The notes under the pieces were generated by a model, which did no database searches, had not been told where the DNA came from, and was given only the letters and a program-made list of their open reading frames with translations. DNA of 64,000 bases, taken from NCBI GenBank assembly GCA_023374025.1, contig SIJG01000059.1:265286-329285 (forward strand). Direction: 5' to 3'. This document shows positions 13,576-27,379 of the stretch, in pieces. Positions within the stretch are counted from its first letter, which is position 1. Each line of letters starts with the position of its first letter. This stretch comes from Heterodera schachtii (taxonomy: Eukaryota > Nematoda > Chromadorea > Rhabditida > Heteroderidae). The translations under genes and the position numbers were made by a program.

Positions 13576-14744
13576 GAATCTTGTGCAATAAATAAATGGA
13601 TAAAATTAGTATTATAGTTTTCTAGATTAATTAATTACTTTACTTAACTGGTGATAAATTTTTAATTTTTTTATTTATTCACTTTTCTTTAATAGGATTT
13701 TATTTCTATTTTTTTCTTTCTTTATTAATTTTCAATTTATCATCTAATTATCTTTATGGTATAATAAAAATCATAAAATAAAAATATTTAAAAAAGAAAT
13801 CGTTTGTTAGTACCCAGATTAAATAAATTTATCTTTTATTTTTACTTTTTTATTTAAACTAAAAGAATTCTAACTTATGATGTTTTATTTTTTATTGATA
13901 TAGAATATTATTTTATCATATAATGAATATGCAATATTTTAATTAAGAAATATTAAGACAATAATTATTTTATGGCTATTTTTGGCATTTTGAATTAACT
14001 CCATAATTTTTGAATTTCTTTAAAACTAAAAAATTATAATAATTAATCAAATAATTATTTTTTATTTTTTTTATATTGTTATTCATTCGGTATTTTTCAT
14101 TTGGAATTTTGTTTATTGTGAAAATAAACTTGAATCAGAAGTTTTATAAAATTATATATTATGGCATATGAAATGTTTTGACATAAAACAAAAAATTATT
14201 CAATAAGTAAAAAAAAAGTTTGAATAAAATAAAATCTTTGTTTAATTAATCCAATTGTTACATTTTTACGCGTTATTTCAGTTCTATTTTAAAATATAAC
14301 AAATAATGATTAATACTAATTTTATTTATATATTTTTCTTTCGAAATTTTGAATTAAAGGGAGCACATGGTTTTTGAGTGGAAAAATTTTATGCATTTAA
14401 TAATAGTTAATAAATTACTCTTTTATTAATTTTAAAATATTTGCAATTTATTTCTTAATTATTTAAGTTAAAATTTTTTTAATCATAATGTAAATATATT
14501 ACGCGTTCCAATTTTTGTAATATTTTATAATATATAAATAATAATGCAAATTTTATTATTTAAATTTCATTTTAAAATTATATGCAAGAATTTGTAATTT
14601 CGGGGATGGATTTTGGCTGATTCTTATGGATTTGGGAAATGAATGTGGATTGAAATAAATTTTTTTTAAAGATGGGGATTGAAAAATTTGATGTACGTTG
14701 GGAGGAATACATTCTTGATTGATTCGGTTTCTTTCTATAATGGT

Positions 14745-17095
14745 CAAAATAATAAAAATAAAATTTAAAAATATGTAAATAAAACCCTAATAAACCATTA
14801 ATTGAAAAACCTTAAAATAAAATACCTTCTTTTTTCACTTGACTTTTAAAAAATAAAAAACAAATACAAATGTACTTTATAATTGGATTTAATTATTAAA
14901 AATGATTTAAAATGGAAAAAAGCAATAAAACAAGAATAAATAAATAAATAACTTCTGGCTAAAATATAGTTGAAAAATGAAAAGATATTTTTCCAAAAGC
15001 ACTGTCAAAATTAATAATAATTTAATATTTAAAAATATTAATTCAAGCTAAATTTAAGCTTTTGTTTGGTTGATTAAACGAATTGATTTTTAAAACTAAC
15101 CTTTAATCCAAAAACGAATTTGGTCTTGCAAGTTAATACCAACGTCAAGATTAATAATTTGGAATTGAAAAAAATTGAGAATATTACAAAATCAGCAAAT
15201 AAAATAATAATAATATTTGACAAGATTAATTTGAAACCTCTATTATTAAATGCATAAAATAAAACAATTGAATCAATTAAATACAATGAATTTTATTTAT
15301 TCAAAGTTTTTAAAAAAATTATTAAATAGCAAAATAAATTTAAAACATAAAACCTTTGTTTTGTTGGATTTGATTTAAATTTGGTTTTAAAAATAGCATC
15401 ATTTTATTTTTTTCATATACCAAAAAATCATGGGAATTTAAAATAATTTATTTAAATAAAACTCAGACAAAAAAATATTTTAATTAAGTTTTAAAATTGA
15501 AATTTTTTTAATTGATCAGAAAAAACATTACAGAGATTTTTCATTGACAATAAAATAATTTATTTAAATTATCAATAGAAAACAAAAATTTTTAAATATC
15601 AAATAAAAATAAAAAGCCATTTGGATTTAAGCAAGCAATACAAAAAGCAAATATTTATCAAAAGAAAAAATAATAAAATTATTAAAAAATATATAACAAA
15701 AACATAAATTTATTAAAATAATAATTCGTTCATAAACAAAAGCAAAAAAAAAAAAAAGCAACTTATTCGGTTTTAATTATCTGCACTTATGAAAAATAAT
15801 TATAGATCAGGCAAGCACATTTTAATTGGATTCGACAAATTAAATTAATTTTATAAAAATATTGATTTTATAAAAAAATTATATAGCATTCATTCTTAAT
15901 ATTAATAAAACTATAAACAAAATTTAAAGATTAATATAAATATTAACAAATGGAAATAAATAAATAAATAACCCAGAAATTACCGAAAATGATTTGATAA
16001 AAATAACTAAAAAATTAAATCTAATTCAATGTTTCAATTTTATATATTTATAAATAAGTAAATAAAAAGTTAAAATATAAAACTAAAAATGTTAACCTCT
16101 TTTCCATACCGAAGAATAATTAACAATACTGTAGAATTATTAATTTATTAAGATTATTTTTAATATAATTTATTTAAATATATAAATTTATTTAATAAAT
16201 GGGTACCTCAAAAATTCATTATAATTTATAATAAAAAAACAAAAATATTTAAATCTATAAACAAAAAATGAAAATTTACAATATTTTGTTTTGATTGAAA
16301 TATGAATTTAAATTGGTTTTAAAAATAGCATCATGTTAGTTTTTTAATATACCAAAAAATCATATAATGAAACTTTTTAAGTGCAACCGACGAAAAACGA
16401 GACGAAAATATAAATAAAGAAACGGTAGCTTAATAGAGAAATAAATTTACCTTAAAACAACAAATAATTATTAATAATTCAAATTTAAATATGTTTAAAA
16501 GATAATGATATAAACAGATAAAATATTAAAGTTTTGAATGCTTAAAATATTAAATTATAAATAAAATTCCGAAACTATGCAAATTCAACATTTTTTATTA
16601 AAAAGTCCAAACAACTTTTACAATTGCGAACTTAAAATTAAATAACTTTACGCATTTTTTGTGACGATTAGCATATACTAATACTAAATAGTTAAATATA
16701 AAGCATACCCAAAAAACATTCTATATAGTTTCTAAACGCTAATTACAATCAAAGTAAAATATTTTTTACAATATTTTTAAAATTATAAATAAAATAATAA
16801 ATGAATTCATTAGTAAATTATTAAACAAAATTAATTTAAGAAAATACAAAAAGAAATTTTAAAAAAATGAAATTAATATAGAAAAAATATTTTATTTATT
16901 AATATTTTCACAAAAAAATAAATCTTCTATATATAATTAAATAAATAATTACACAAATATTTATTATCAATAACCTAAAGTCGTGCTGTGCTAACCATAT
17001 TTCAATTCTTCTGAACTCCGGTTTTATGGAAGAAGTTTCCAATACTTCTACCTATTGTTTGGAGAAATACAAACATGGTCCACAAATTCTAAGGT
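14745..17095. other. A-rich-strand AT segment
   Basis: The plus strand switches from T-rich to A-rich text (AAATAAATAAA-like) near 14.75 kb and back near 17.1 kb. No gene is seen. It contains an internal diverged duplication: about 15350-15440 and 16290-16390 share GGTTTTAAAAATAGCATCAT and ATACCAAAAAATCAT. Segment 15950-16020 resembles 31330-31400 (AATTACCGAAAA then CTGATAAAA or TTGATAAAA). Confidence 0.55.
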
Positions 17096-17096
17096 A
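16978..17096 (+). other. Short coding-like island
   Basis: About 115 bp of moderate GC with one open plus-strand frame of roughly 38 codons ending at a GGTAATA that could be a donor. No upstream acceptor is clear and no protein is recognised. Possibly an isolated exon fragment. Confidence 0.2.
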
Positions 17097-18927
17097 ATAT
17101 ATATTAATATTTATAAATTTTTTTATTCTAAGTTTTATAAAAAATCAAAAATAATTAGTAATTAATATAATAATTGGAACAAATGAAAATTGAAATTTGT
17201 GTCTTCTTAATTATGCTTTTTAATTTTCTTTTTTTTATTAATCCTCATAATTCTCATTTGATCAAATTGGTTTTAAATTAACCATTCTAAAGTAATAAAG
17301 GTACATATTAATTAATTAATAAGTCTTTTTTGAAACAAAACATTCTTTTGGAACACATTGAATATTGAATTTTTTTTACTATGAATAAATCAAATATTCA
17401 TTTTCTATAAATTTTTATTAAGATAATTAAATTATATAATTCATATTTTGAAGCTAAAAAGACTAAAATTGACTTTTCTTTCTATTGACCATATTAACGT
17501 ATTTTTTTTTGAATACGAAATTTTTGAATTATTTAATCATGCATGATCAACGAAATTTTATTTTGAATATTATTTGTATTTAAATTAAATATGCATTTAA
17601 TTTTGTTAAATATATTTATTTAGTTTTAAATTTATTTATTTTATTATCTGCATTAGAATTTCAATTTTTAAATGCCTTTTATTTTTAAAAATTTAAATAC
17701 CATCATTAAATAAGAACTTCTCTTTATTATTATTCTTTTTTTCTTTTCTTTTTCACAATTATTTTTGTTTGTATAAATTTTTGATTATAAGTTAATAAGA
17801 TATAATTTATTCCTAATTATTTTTATTAATAAATGCTATTTTTATTTTTATTCATAGTATTATTTTATTACTTTTGTATATACTATTCATAAATTATTGA
17901 GATTCATTTTTTAAATTGCATGATTTGCGCGAAACTTTTGTTTGCTTTAGCTTATATGGAATAAAATTAAGTAAATTTTAAAAAATTGTATTTAAGATTA
18001 AAATATTTTGTAAAATTATTTAAATAATCAATAAAATTAATTTTCTATTACAATTGGAAGTAAATTCATAATTGTCTTTAATAAAAATATAAATTAATCA
18101 CACTATTTTTAATCTTGTTCAGGCGACTCTTACTTTGTGTTTTGTTGTTGACGCCAATATAGTTTCTAGGCTTTTACGGTTATTTTAAAAAATTCATTTT
18201 AATTTTAACGAATTTTACTATTATTAATTTTATTTTTATTTATTTCTTGCTGAATATTTTCTCTTTTAAAAAATTGGTTGAAATTTAATTTTGTTTTAAA
18301 ATATAATATATTATTTTATAAAACTTTTTTGCTCTAATTTTTATAATTACAAAACAATAATTAATTTTTTTTATTTGTTAAAATTGGTTTTCAATTAATT
18401 CATTCATAAAAAAATAAAGTTTAAACTATCATTCACAGTACGCATCATTTTTAATATTTTTATAAAGAAAAAAACTTTTAAAGTAATATTTATAAAACAT
18501 TTTTATTAACAAATAACGGACAATATTTATTTTTATATCTTATTAATAAAATTGTATGAATTGTTCTAATTTTTCCTTAATATAACTTTAAAGTAAATTC
18601 TTAAACATAAAATATTTGCTAAAGAATTATTAAAACAAAATATAATTATTAAACTCAATTAAAAATTTATTTAAAAAATTAGAACAAAAGTCAAAAAACT
18701 TGTTTGGAAAGATTGAAAATATTATATGAAAAATTAAAAAACAAAAGTTTAAAAAAGAAATTAAAAAGTAAATAAATAAATAATTAGATTAAAATTTAAT
18801 TTAAAAATTTAAAATATTAAATATCTATATTAATTTAGGCAAAATAATAAAATCTTATTAAATTATTGTCCAATCGCTGCTTTAAAAAAACGTATCTTTA
18901 TAAAAAATATCTAACATAGAAGAGAAA

Positions 18928-19335
18928 CAAAATATTTATTTCATAATAATAACATGTATTAAAGTAAAAACATGCTATTGTTAAGTAAGGATGGAACAAA
19001 ATGCTATTTATACGGCACCATTCATCAAGACGGTAAATCACTAAAAAGAATTAAAAAAATTAAAAAAATTAACGAAAAAAGTTTGAAATAGCTTTTGAAA
19101 CATATAAATAAGCATAGAATAAACTAACAAAGAAAATTTTTTAGATAATTGTGAAGTTATTTCTGCCCTTATTTGTCGATCAACTTTATTCAAGCCATTT
19201 TTTTAAAATGAGAAAAAAAATTTGTGAAAATTGCTTAAAAAAATTTGGTATATTACAATGGAATGAATAAAATTTCATTCACGAATTGAGAAAAAAACAC
19301 AAAAAATATAACTTTAGAAAATGTTAAAATATTAT
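18928..19335 (+). repeat. Direct repeat, copy 2, with a 153-bp insert
   Basis: Same sequence as 5836-6090 apart from isolated single-base differences, but interrupted at about 18984-19136 by extra sequence beginning AGTAAGGATGG. The two copies are 13 kb apart and almost identical, while the surrounding DNA is not, so the duplication is recent relative to the rest of the block. Confidence 0.8.
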
Positions 19336-20814
19336 TTTTAATCTGCTTTTTTGAAAACGAAAGAATTCTAATTTTATAAATATTTTAAAATTAGCCATTT
19401 TTTATTTAATATAGATTTATTCAAATTAAAAATAAGCATTTTAGACCATTTTTAAATATCAGAAAATAAAAATTTTATCATTTTTTATTATTCCTATTTA
19501 CATTTTCTTGACCAATGCTCTGAATTTGTGTCGAATGATGAAAAATTTCATTATTAAATTGTACTTTTTCTTTTAAATATTTTTCGAAAAAATATATTAA
19601 AGCTCAATGTGAATTATAAGGACTAATTAACAATTGTTTAGTTTAATTAGTCTCTATATTATTTTAAAAAATTCAATATTTTATTTAAATGTTTCTACTT
19701 TAAATTGGCTGTATTAATTGATTTAAATTATTTTTTTATGGTTAAATTATAGTAATTACATTTAAAATTAAATTATCACAGCTTTTTTTGACCTTTAAAA
19801 TAAATTTAAATATTATTTATTTTAATGTTTCAATTTACAATTTTCATAAAATTGTTTTTTCTTTCAAATATATTTAACAAACACATGGCAAAATAAATTT
19901 GTGTAAATATAGTAAGATTTTCATTGCTAATGATTCTTTTTAATATATTAATTATGTCTTTGTTTTACCGAGGTAAGGGGAGAAATTTGTAATAGGGAAC
20001 AAGATTAAGTTAAAATTTATATAATTTTTAAAAAGATAAATTAATAAATGTCAATTTTTAAATAAAAACTTTTATTATTTAAATTTATTAAATTATTATC
20101 TTGGTGACACTTTGATTTCTAAAAAGTAAAATAAAAATTTATAAATTTTTTTGAATTTAATTAAATTAAATATTTAAATTTGTTAGAAAAAGTCTTGATT
20201 TTAAAAAACCAAAAGGAAAAATATTAGCCATTTTTTATTATAAAAAAATTTGTGATAATAGAAATTTGAGATATGTCTTCGCTAATGTGAGATCAAAAGA
20301 CGCGCTATAAGTCAAAGAAATGTTTAAAAATATGAACGTTCAAATTAACGGTATTTGTTACTTTATTTTTACATTATTTAATAAAACCACTTACATTAAA
20401 AAATATTTTTTATTAATATTTATTATAATCAACAATCATTTAACCTTCAAAAGGTAATAATAATTCGAAAATAAATTAAAATATCGATAAATTAAATAAA
20501 ATAAATATTTAAAAGTGCGAGTTTTTACACACTTGCATTGACATTAAATCATCCGACGGTATAATCTTTTCTCGGATTCATTGAACGATAAAATTTTTAT
20601 TAGTGTAAACACAAAATTAATAACAAAAAATAAAAATCAATTAATAAAGTGATAAAATTTAGCTTTTGAATAATTAGAATCAAATAATTCATAATATTGG
20701 AAAAAAAGTAATAAACTAATGGAAACATTCTTTCTTTTTCAATGCCATTTATATTTAAAATTAATTATTTTATTTTGTATTTACAATATTTTTATTATTT
20801 CATGGTAAACAATA

Positions 20815-21015
20815 ATAAATATTTTTATTTTTTCTGGCAATGCTTTAGGATAATTATCTTTGTTTTTTTCATGTAATCTTAATCAAATGTTTTCAACATA
20901 TATTTTATGATATTCATTATTCAACTTATGTATAAAATAATATTTGATTTTATTTTTATATATATATTTATAATAAAAAATAGTTTTATATTAATATATT
21001 ATATTTTTTGTTTTA
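20815..21015 (+). repeat. Diverged direct repeat, copy 2
   Basis: Partner of 13370-13575; see that entry. Shares CAATGCTTTAGG, TCTTAATCAAAT, GTTTTCAACATA and TATTTTATGATATTC in order. Confidence 0.6.
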
Positions 21016-23462
21016 TTGAAAAAATTCAGAAGATTATTTTAAAAAAAAATTGAATTTGGTTTCTTTATACTGTATGCTTTTATTTTATTGTATTTTTAAT
21101 TTATTAATATTAGAATTTTTCTCTTCTAATTTTAATTTAAAAATTAATTTTAAAAAGTATTAATAAAATCATTTTATTTTAAAATTCATTATTAAGTTCG
21201 TTTTAATATTTTTTATTTTTTTTTGAATATTTAAATTACCGTCTGAATTAACTTTATCTAGAATGTTATCGATCTTGTAACGGAACTTATAATTTAATAT
21301 AATTATTTAAACGATTTTAAGATATAATCAATCGTAGAAAAAAATGATTATTTTAATGCAAATTCTTAACGAGAAAATAACAATAAAATTAGCATTTAAA
21401 ACAAATGAATTAATCCATTAAAATATTCGAGATAATGTTCACCATAAATAAAGTAAAATTTATTCATTAATTAGCATTATTTTATCACCAAAAATATGAG
21501 TACAATAAATATAATTTCTTTTAATATAATTAAAACAAATAATAAATTTTGCGGAATGAAAATAAATTAATAATCTTGTCCGTAATTAATTAATTAATTT
21601 TTTATCTATCTCTATCTGACAAACATTGGCTCGAAATTAATGGCACACAAGTCGTTTTACAAAATTTTAATGACAATAATTTATTTAAACTCAAATTTTT
21701 TTTAATAAATAAATAATAAATATATAAAATTATCAATAAATAAGCTGATTTATTTATTATCTCTTTAAAATGGAAAAATAAAAGAATCATAAAGTTAGTT
21801 AAAAAAAAAATACCACCATGAATTTTATAGTTTTCCTTAATGCGCCACCCATCAAAAAAGATAAAAATTAATTTTCGACGCTTCATTTAAATAAGTCAAA
21901 CTAAAATATTTTATAAATGATTTTTATTAATTTCGCGACCAAAATGAAAAAAGAAAATTTTTGAAACAAAATATAATGATAACTTATTGTTTCTTCTAAT
22001 GCCCATTGAATTAAATAAAATATTTTAATTTAAGTAGAAAACTTTTTTTTTATAATTTAATGAATCAAAAAAAAATTACAATTAATGAGATGAAAGGGTA
22101 ATGTTTTAACTTAGAATTAAATTTTTGATCAACAGCAAAAAATATTAATTAATTAATGGTTAAAATTTTATTTTAAATTAATTATTTAAATTAATATTTA
22201 TTTATTTAGAACTCTACATTGAAACCAAAATTTGGTGCGCTAATAAACGAGGGAATTTATAATTATTATATATTATTAAATTAAAATTCAAAGAATAATA
22301 TTTATTTATATTTTAAGAATTTTAAAGGGAAATGCACCTAATTTAATTAAATTTATATATTAAATGAGTATATAAACTCAAAAAATATCAATCTTACAAG
22401 AACGAAAATTGAAAAATTCTAGGAAAATTTGTCTTTTAACTTAATTAAATATAAAATTAAAACAATAATAATTAAAATAAATAAATTATAATTAATTTCT
22501 TTGCAAAAGCATAATTTAAATTAAATAAAATTTAAAAAAATTTGATTGTAAATATTTTGTATTATAATTTTTTAAATAATTTATGAAAAATATTAATATT
22601 ATGTAATAAAAGATCAGTTGATAGTCTACAAATCAAGTCACGCGATTGTTTTAGTAAAAATATAATTGTTAATATTTTTGTAAATAAATTGTTATTGTTA
22701 AAAATTTATGCCCATTTTGATGGTAAAATATTAAATTGTTTATTTATTCATTTTTTAAATATTCATAAATTGATAAATACGGAGGGTAAAAGGTGGAGAT
22801 GATATTTAATTCGACGACTCTTGGAAAATGCCGTTTTTGGAGACCACTTTCAGACTTGGCCCTCCAATAATTCATTTAATAGGTATTAAAATTTTAGTCT
22901 TATTATTTTTTATAGTCCTAACTTTGCTCTATTTACTCATGTTTTCGTTTTCTCTGTATCTATTTATCTTTTCCTGAAATTTTCCATCAAATATACCTAT
23001 CCCGAAAATGACCATTTTTACTTAATCAACTCTAACTCCTTAAATACTTTTCCATTGGGACTGATCAATTAACTGATAAATAGTAAATTCAATATTGATA
23101 AGAAAGGCGAATTTTTTGAACCCTGATTATGTTTTATTGAATTTAAAAAAAATAAAATCTCGAACAATTTTTCGGGGGACAAAACTTATGTTACACCCAA
23201 AGTAAAACAAATTTTGTTATATTATTATTTTACGGTAAAAAGTGATTTTAAAAATAAAATTGAATTATTTTTCTGTCATATAGTATTTTTTATTATACAC
23301 AATAAACTGGTTTTAATATTAATACAATAATTTTTTAATTGTACTTTCCTTTATTTCTCCAGATTGTCAATAAATATATATTTTATAGATTAAATTAATC
23401 TTTTTTTATTTTCAATTTTCATTTTTATATATATAATCCCGAAAGTATTCCATTCAAAAATT

Positions 23463-24636
23463 CTGAAATTGCTGCACAAAGGACACCCGGCATGAAAAGG
23501 ATGAAGCAGCTGGCACGTCAATACGTTTTCTGGCCAAAAATCGATCAGGACATTGAAAATTTTGTCCACGAATGTGTGCCATGTCAGGCTGCTGCAAAAG
23601 CGCCGATTAAGACAAATTTACAATCTTGGCCAAAAACAACAGGCCCGTGGCAACGCGTGCACATGGATTTTGCCGGACCGTTTTTCGGAAAATATTTTCT
23701 GATTGTTGTCGACTCTTTTTCGAAATACCCCGAGGTATTCGAAATGTCAACAATTTCCACGGCGATGACAATTGAAAAGCTACGATATTTAGCTTCGCGG
23801 CACGGAATTCCAGAAACATTGGTTTCTGATAACGGCACACAATTCAAAAGTTCAGAATTTGCCAAATTCACAGCGGCCATGGAATTAATCATTTGTTTTC
23901 GGCTCCATACCATCCCATGTCCAATGGACAAGCGGAGAGATTTGTTGACACGTTTAAACGTGCCTTCAGAAAATTAAAAGGGGAGGGAATGTCATCAGTC
24001 AAAGAAATAATTGAGACATTTTTGGTCACATACCGGACCACCCCCAACGATTAATTGCCGGACTCGAAAAGTCCAGCCGAAATGCTCCTGGGACGGAAGC
24101 CACGAACAACATTGGACCTGCTGAAGCCACCTCCAATTCAGCCGATCGAACGTGATCAGGCAATGGAGAAGAAGTTCAATCGCCGATTTGGCACATGTCC
24201 ACAAATTTTCGCATCAAAGGACGCAGTTTGGGCCCGACATCGCCTTTCACAAAGTTGGAAAGCCGGAACAATCTGCGGATGTACCGGTGTCATTTAGAAT
24301 GTGAAATTTGAAGACGGATCCAGCGGTCGCTATCATGCGAATCAGCTGAGGTTCCGAAAGGCGACCCAAATCGTCGAGGACCCTTTGAACATTTTGAATG
24401 AGGAATTCAATTTGCCAATTCAAATGGCAAATGGACACCAAAATGGGCAGGACCTAGAGAATAGGCCAGACCTGATCAATGCTCAAAACGAAATGGAAGA
24501 ACAGCCGATCGAAGAAGAACAGCAGGACGTCATTCAAGCCGCTCGATCGCCGACGCCTGCCGTTCGATCGCCGACGCCACAACGACGCTACCCTGATCGC
24601 CGACGGCAACCACCTGTGCGATACTCGCCCCGTTAG
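23463..24636 (+). pseudogene. Ty3/gypsy-like integrase, 3' part of pol, decayed
   Basis: The 3' portion of a retrotransposon polyprotein. An H2C2 zinc-binding region (GHPG, then C-x2-C at the ECVPCQ stretch, about codons 1-40) is followed by an integrase core with acidic positions in HMDFAGP and VSDNGTQF. Near 23890 the frame shifts; the third core block, with a glutamate about 35 residues after the second aspartate, is in another frame. An in-frame TAA at about 24052 and a TAG near 24297 break it further. Downstream are a PAEMLLGR block, a GPY/F-like segment (DGSSGRYHANQLR) and an Arg/Pro-rich tail. No reverse transcriptase, protease or gag is found upstream: sequence before 23463 is AT-rich non-coding DNA. 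It is therefore 5'-truncated and inactive. Its GC content stands out sharply from its surroundings. Confidence 0.9.
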
Positions 24637-24643
24637 ATCAAGT

Positions 24644-24654
24644 AAAAGGGGAGG
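24644..24654 (+). other. Polypurine tract of the retrotransposon
   Basis: AAAAGGGGAGG lies just after the pol stop and directly before TGTTCGGG, the position and composition of a plus-strand primer tract adjacent to a 3' LTR. Confidence 0.75.
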
Positions 24655-24976
24655 TGTTCGGGTGGTCAACCCCGAGAGATGAAAGAACACAATTGCATTA
24701 ATTTCCCTTTTGCATTTGTCTTTTTCTTTTCCTCTCCATTTTACCCACTCTCTATTTTTGTGTCTTCCTTTTATCATGTAAGACACTATTGATTAATATA
24801 TTGTCCTTTGCATGTCCATTCCCCTCATTCATTGAGTAGTTGCTTTTATGCACTTATTCAACTTCGCCTAAATATTTTTGTTCTCCTCCAATATTTATTC
24901 CGCCTCCGACTTTGCCTATTTTATTTAAATTGTTAATTTATTTGTTCTACAAATAAACATTCTATCTCAGCAATTC
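24655..24976 (+). mobile_element. 3' LTR of the Ty3/gypsy-like element
   Basis: Begins with TGTTCGGGTGGTCAACC right after the polypurine tract and contains an AATAAA polyadenylation signal at about 24952. The end is not certain; CA dinucleotides at 24971-24976 are candidates. No matching 5' LTR was seen in the window, consistent with truncation of the left side. Confidence 0.65.
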
Positions 24977-24979
24977 ATC

Positions 24980-27370
24980 ATATTATATTTTATATCATAA
25001 GATATTTTATGTAATATCTTATTCGAAAAATGATTTAGGCGACGATTTGTTTTAACATTTTTGTAATTATCAGAATTATTAATCATTTTTATTTTTATTA
25101 TTTGAATTACTGATGTTTTGTTTAAACTTTTTTTTTGAAATTATTAGAATTATTAATCATTTTATTGAATACCGAAAAAGATTTTTTTATCAACTATAAA
25201 TTACTCAAATACTTAATGCTTGCGAATTTTTATTATTATCATTCGGAATGTTATTTAGTAATTTCAATAATCTAAAATAATTTGGGTTATTATTTATGGG
25301 TTAATAGTTAGCTTTGATTCAACTTTTTATTATTTTATTTTTATTCTCATGGTGAAGACATTCGTAGTGTTACCTATCGTTTCGATTAACAGTTTCCTTG
25401 ATTAAATTCGTTTTTCTTTTATTAAATATTGTGATTGACTTTTTGTTTTTTGAATTAAGTTTAATTTAAATGTTTTTCTTCTTTAAACGTATTTGAAAGA
25501 GTTTTAAATTTTTTAACAAATATTCTTTTTTAATAATTAAATGTAAAAATGTTTTACTGATTGGCTGTTCTACTGATGGGTGCTTCTTTTTATCAAAATA
25601 ATAAGTATAAATATAATAGTGACTTGGTTTTTTAAAGTGAATTTGTATTTAATGTAACTTTAGTTATTGGTAAATTTATTGTTGAATTTCTTGAATTATC
25701 AGTTATTCTTTGAAAAAAAATATTCGACTAATTTAAAGTGATAAATTTAAATTAAAGTAAAAAGGGTTCAAAATCCTTACAGAAAAAACCAAAAAAATTA
25801 ATGAAAGCAAAATTTAAAGTAAGTGGTTTTCGCATTTCTGATGATTTACTAATTTACAAATATTTATGTTTTCTTTAAAAATAAAATAAAATAAAGTTTT
25901 AAAAATTAGAAATTAAAGCTATAAAAAATTACTAGCGGTTTTCTAATTTACTATTTTCAATAAAGGTAAATTACCATACTTAATTTTTTATGTTCGTCAA
26001 TGTTTTGAATTTTTCCCTATTTTGTTATGAAAAATTTTATTATTTGCAATTTTTACTATTCTATTTTCTCTTGTGTTTTCATTATGAAGGTTATATTATT
26101 AATAATCCAAAATAATTAATTTTTAACTTATCTTTAACATTTCTTATTTTCTTTTTTATTCTTATGTGAAAAAAGCCAGCTTGAATTCGATGTTTCCATA
26201 CGGAGGTTCATTCTATTAGTTTTTTTTTTGTTTTGTTTTTTTTATTAATTATTTTGTTTGAATTTTTTCTTTTTTGAATAAGTTTAATTATCGTCTTTTT
26301 CTTTGAATAGTATTTAAAAGAATTTATATATTTTTTTAATAAAATATTCTTTTTTGGTGGCATTTTTAAAATAATTAATTTGATTACTTTTTTATCAAAT
26401 TGTTTTTAATACCTTTTAATAATTATAAATTGTTTATTTTTTAAATGTACAAATGTTTTACAGCGTAGTTGCTTTTCTGATTGGTTTTCTTTTTATCAAA
26501 ATAACAAGTATAAATATAATAGTGATTTGGTTTTTTAAAGTGAATTTGTATTTAATTTAACTTTAGTTATTGATAAATTTATTGTTGAATTTCATTGTTT
26601 TGTTTCGATCCTATTAATAAATATGCAAACTAATTTAAATATTTTTTCATTATTATATTTGTTTTTATTATTAAATGTTAATAACAATTAAAATAAATAA
26701 TATTAAAAATAATTCGACATTTTTTCATTTAAAAATATGTTTATTGTAAAAATGTTTGAATCATAATTCTAATAAAATTTTATCTTCAATTTTTTGAGTT
26801 TTTTTATTTATTATTTTTTAGAAATTTTTTTGATTTATTCAGTTTCATTAACCTAATAATAAAATTATATAATTGACTAAGATGAGTTTGTATTTTTATT
26901 AATTCACAATGGATATATTCGCTATTTATATTTTGTCCCGTTTTTTCCTCCGGTCGCGTCAAAATTTATTTATTTATTTTTTGTAATAAATTTTTATTGT
27001 GATTGGAAATAATTTTTTATTTACATTCATTTAAATTTTTTTAATGCTGTCAGCTAACTGAAAATTCTAAAATTTGGTTAAAACTCTGTTATCAAAAACA
27101 TTTATATTGTCTGATTCCAAATAACAATAAGCCATAACGTAATAGTATTTTTTTTTAATTCAAATTTTTTTCATTGGCAAAATTATTTGAGTTTTTCTAT
27201 TCTTTTATTCGAACTACATTTGATATGATTAAATACATTTTTTTAAGTTTACTATAGCATTTTAAATATTTTTATTGTTTTGGTAAAAAGCAAATCACTA
27301 AACAAAAAATATATATAATAATATTTTTTTATTTGTATTAGTGAAAATGTGTGAGGGGTGGACAAAATTA
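24980..27370. other. T-rich AT segment with a tandem duplication
   Basis: Non-coding, T-rich on the plus strand. About 25560-25700 and 26460-26600 are a diverged tandem pair roughly 900 bp apart: both contain AAGTATAAATATAATAGTGA, then TTGGTTTTTTAAAGTGAATT and TAAATTTATTGTTGAATTTC. Weaker similarity extends upstream (a TGAATAAGTTTAAT/TTGAATTAAGTTTAAT region). Confidence 0.6.
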
Positions 27371-27379
27371 AACCCTTTT

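Larger units (their letters stand above)
3700..14740. other. Extremely AT-rich, T-rich-strand segment
   Basis: About 11 kb in which the plus strand is dominated by T-rich text (TTTATTTTT-like) with almost no GC and no credible gene. The 70-codon frame at 3771-3983 is Lys/Leu/Asn/Ile-rich and is what AT-rich DNA yields by chance. Embedded features (foldbacks at 6.1-7.5 kb, GC islands at 10.6 and 11.5 kb, repeat at 13.4 kb) are listed separately. The boundary near 14.7 kb is where the plus strand turns A-rich. Confidence 0.6.
17097..23462. other. Alternating T-rich and A-rich AT segments
   Basis: Gene-free by eye. Plus-strand bias alternates: T-rich about 17.1-18.4 kb, A-rich 18.4-19.3 kb, T-rich 19.3-19.9 kb, mixed to A-rich 20.0-20.7 kb, T-rich 20.75-21.3 kb, A-rich 21.3-22.6 kb, then T-rich. 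The open frame at 21602-21886 is hydrophobic/Lys-rich with no motif and is likely chance. Confidence 0.5.

Noticed and set aside
21602..21886. 94-codon minus-strand frame
   Set aside because: Begins in a Lys/Arg run and continues as Leu/Ile/Phe low complexity; no family, neighbours or splice sites support it.
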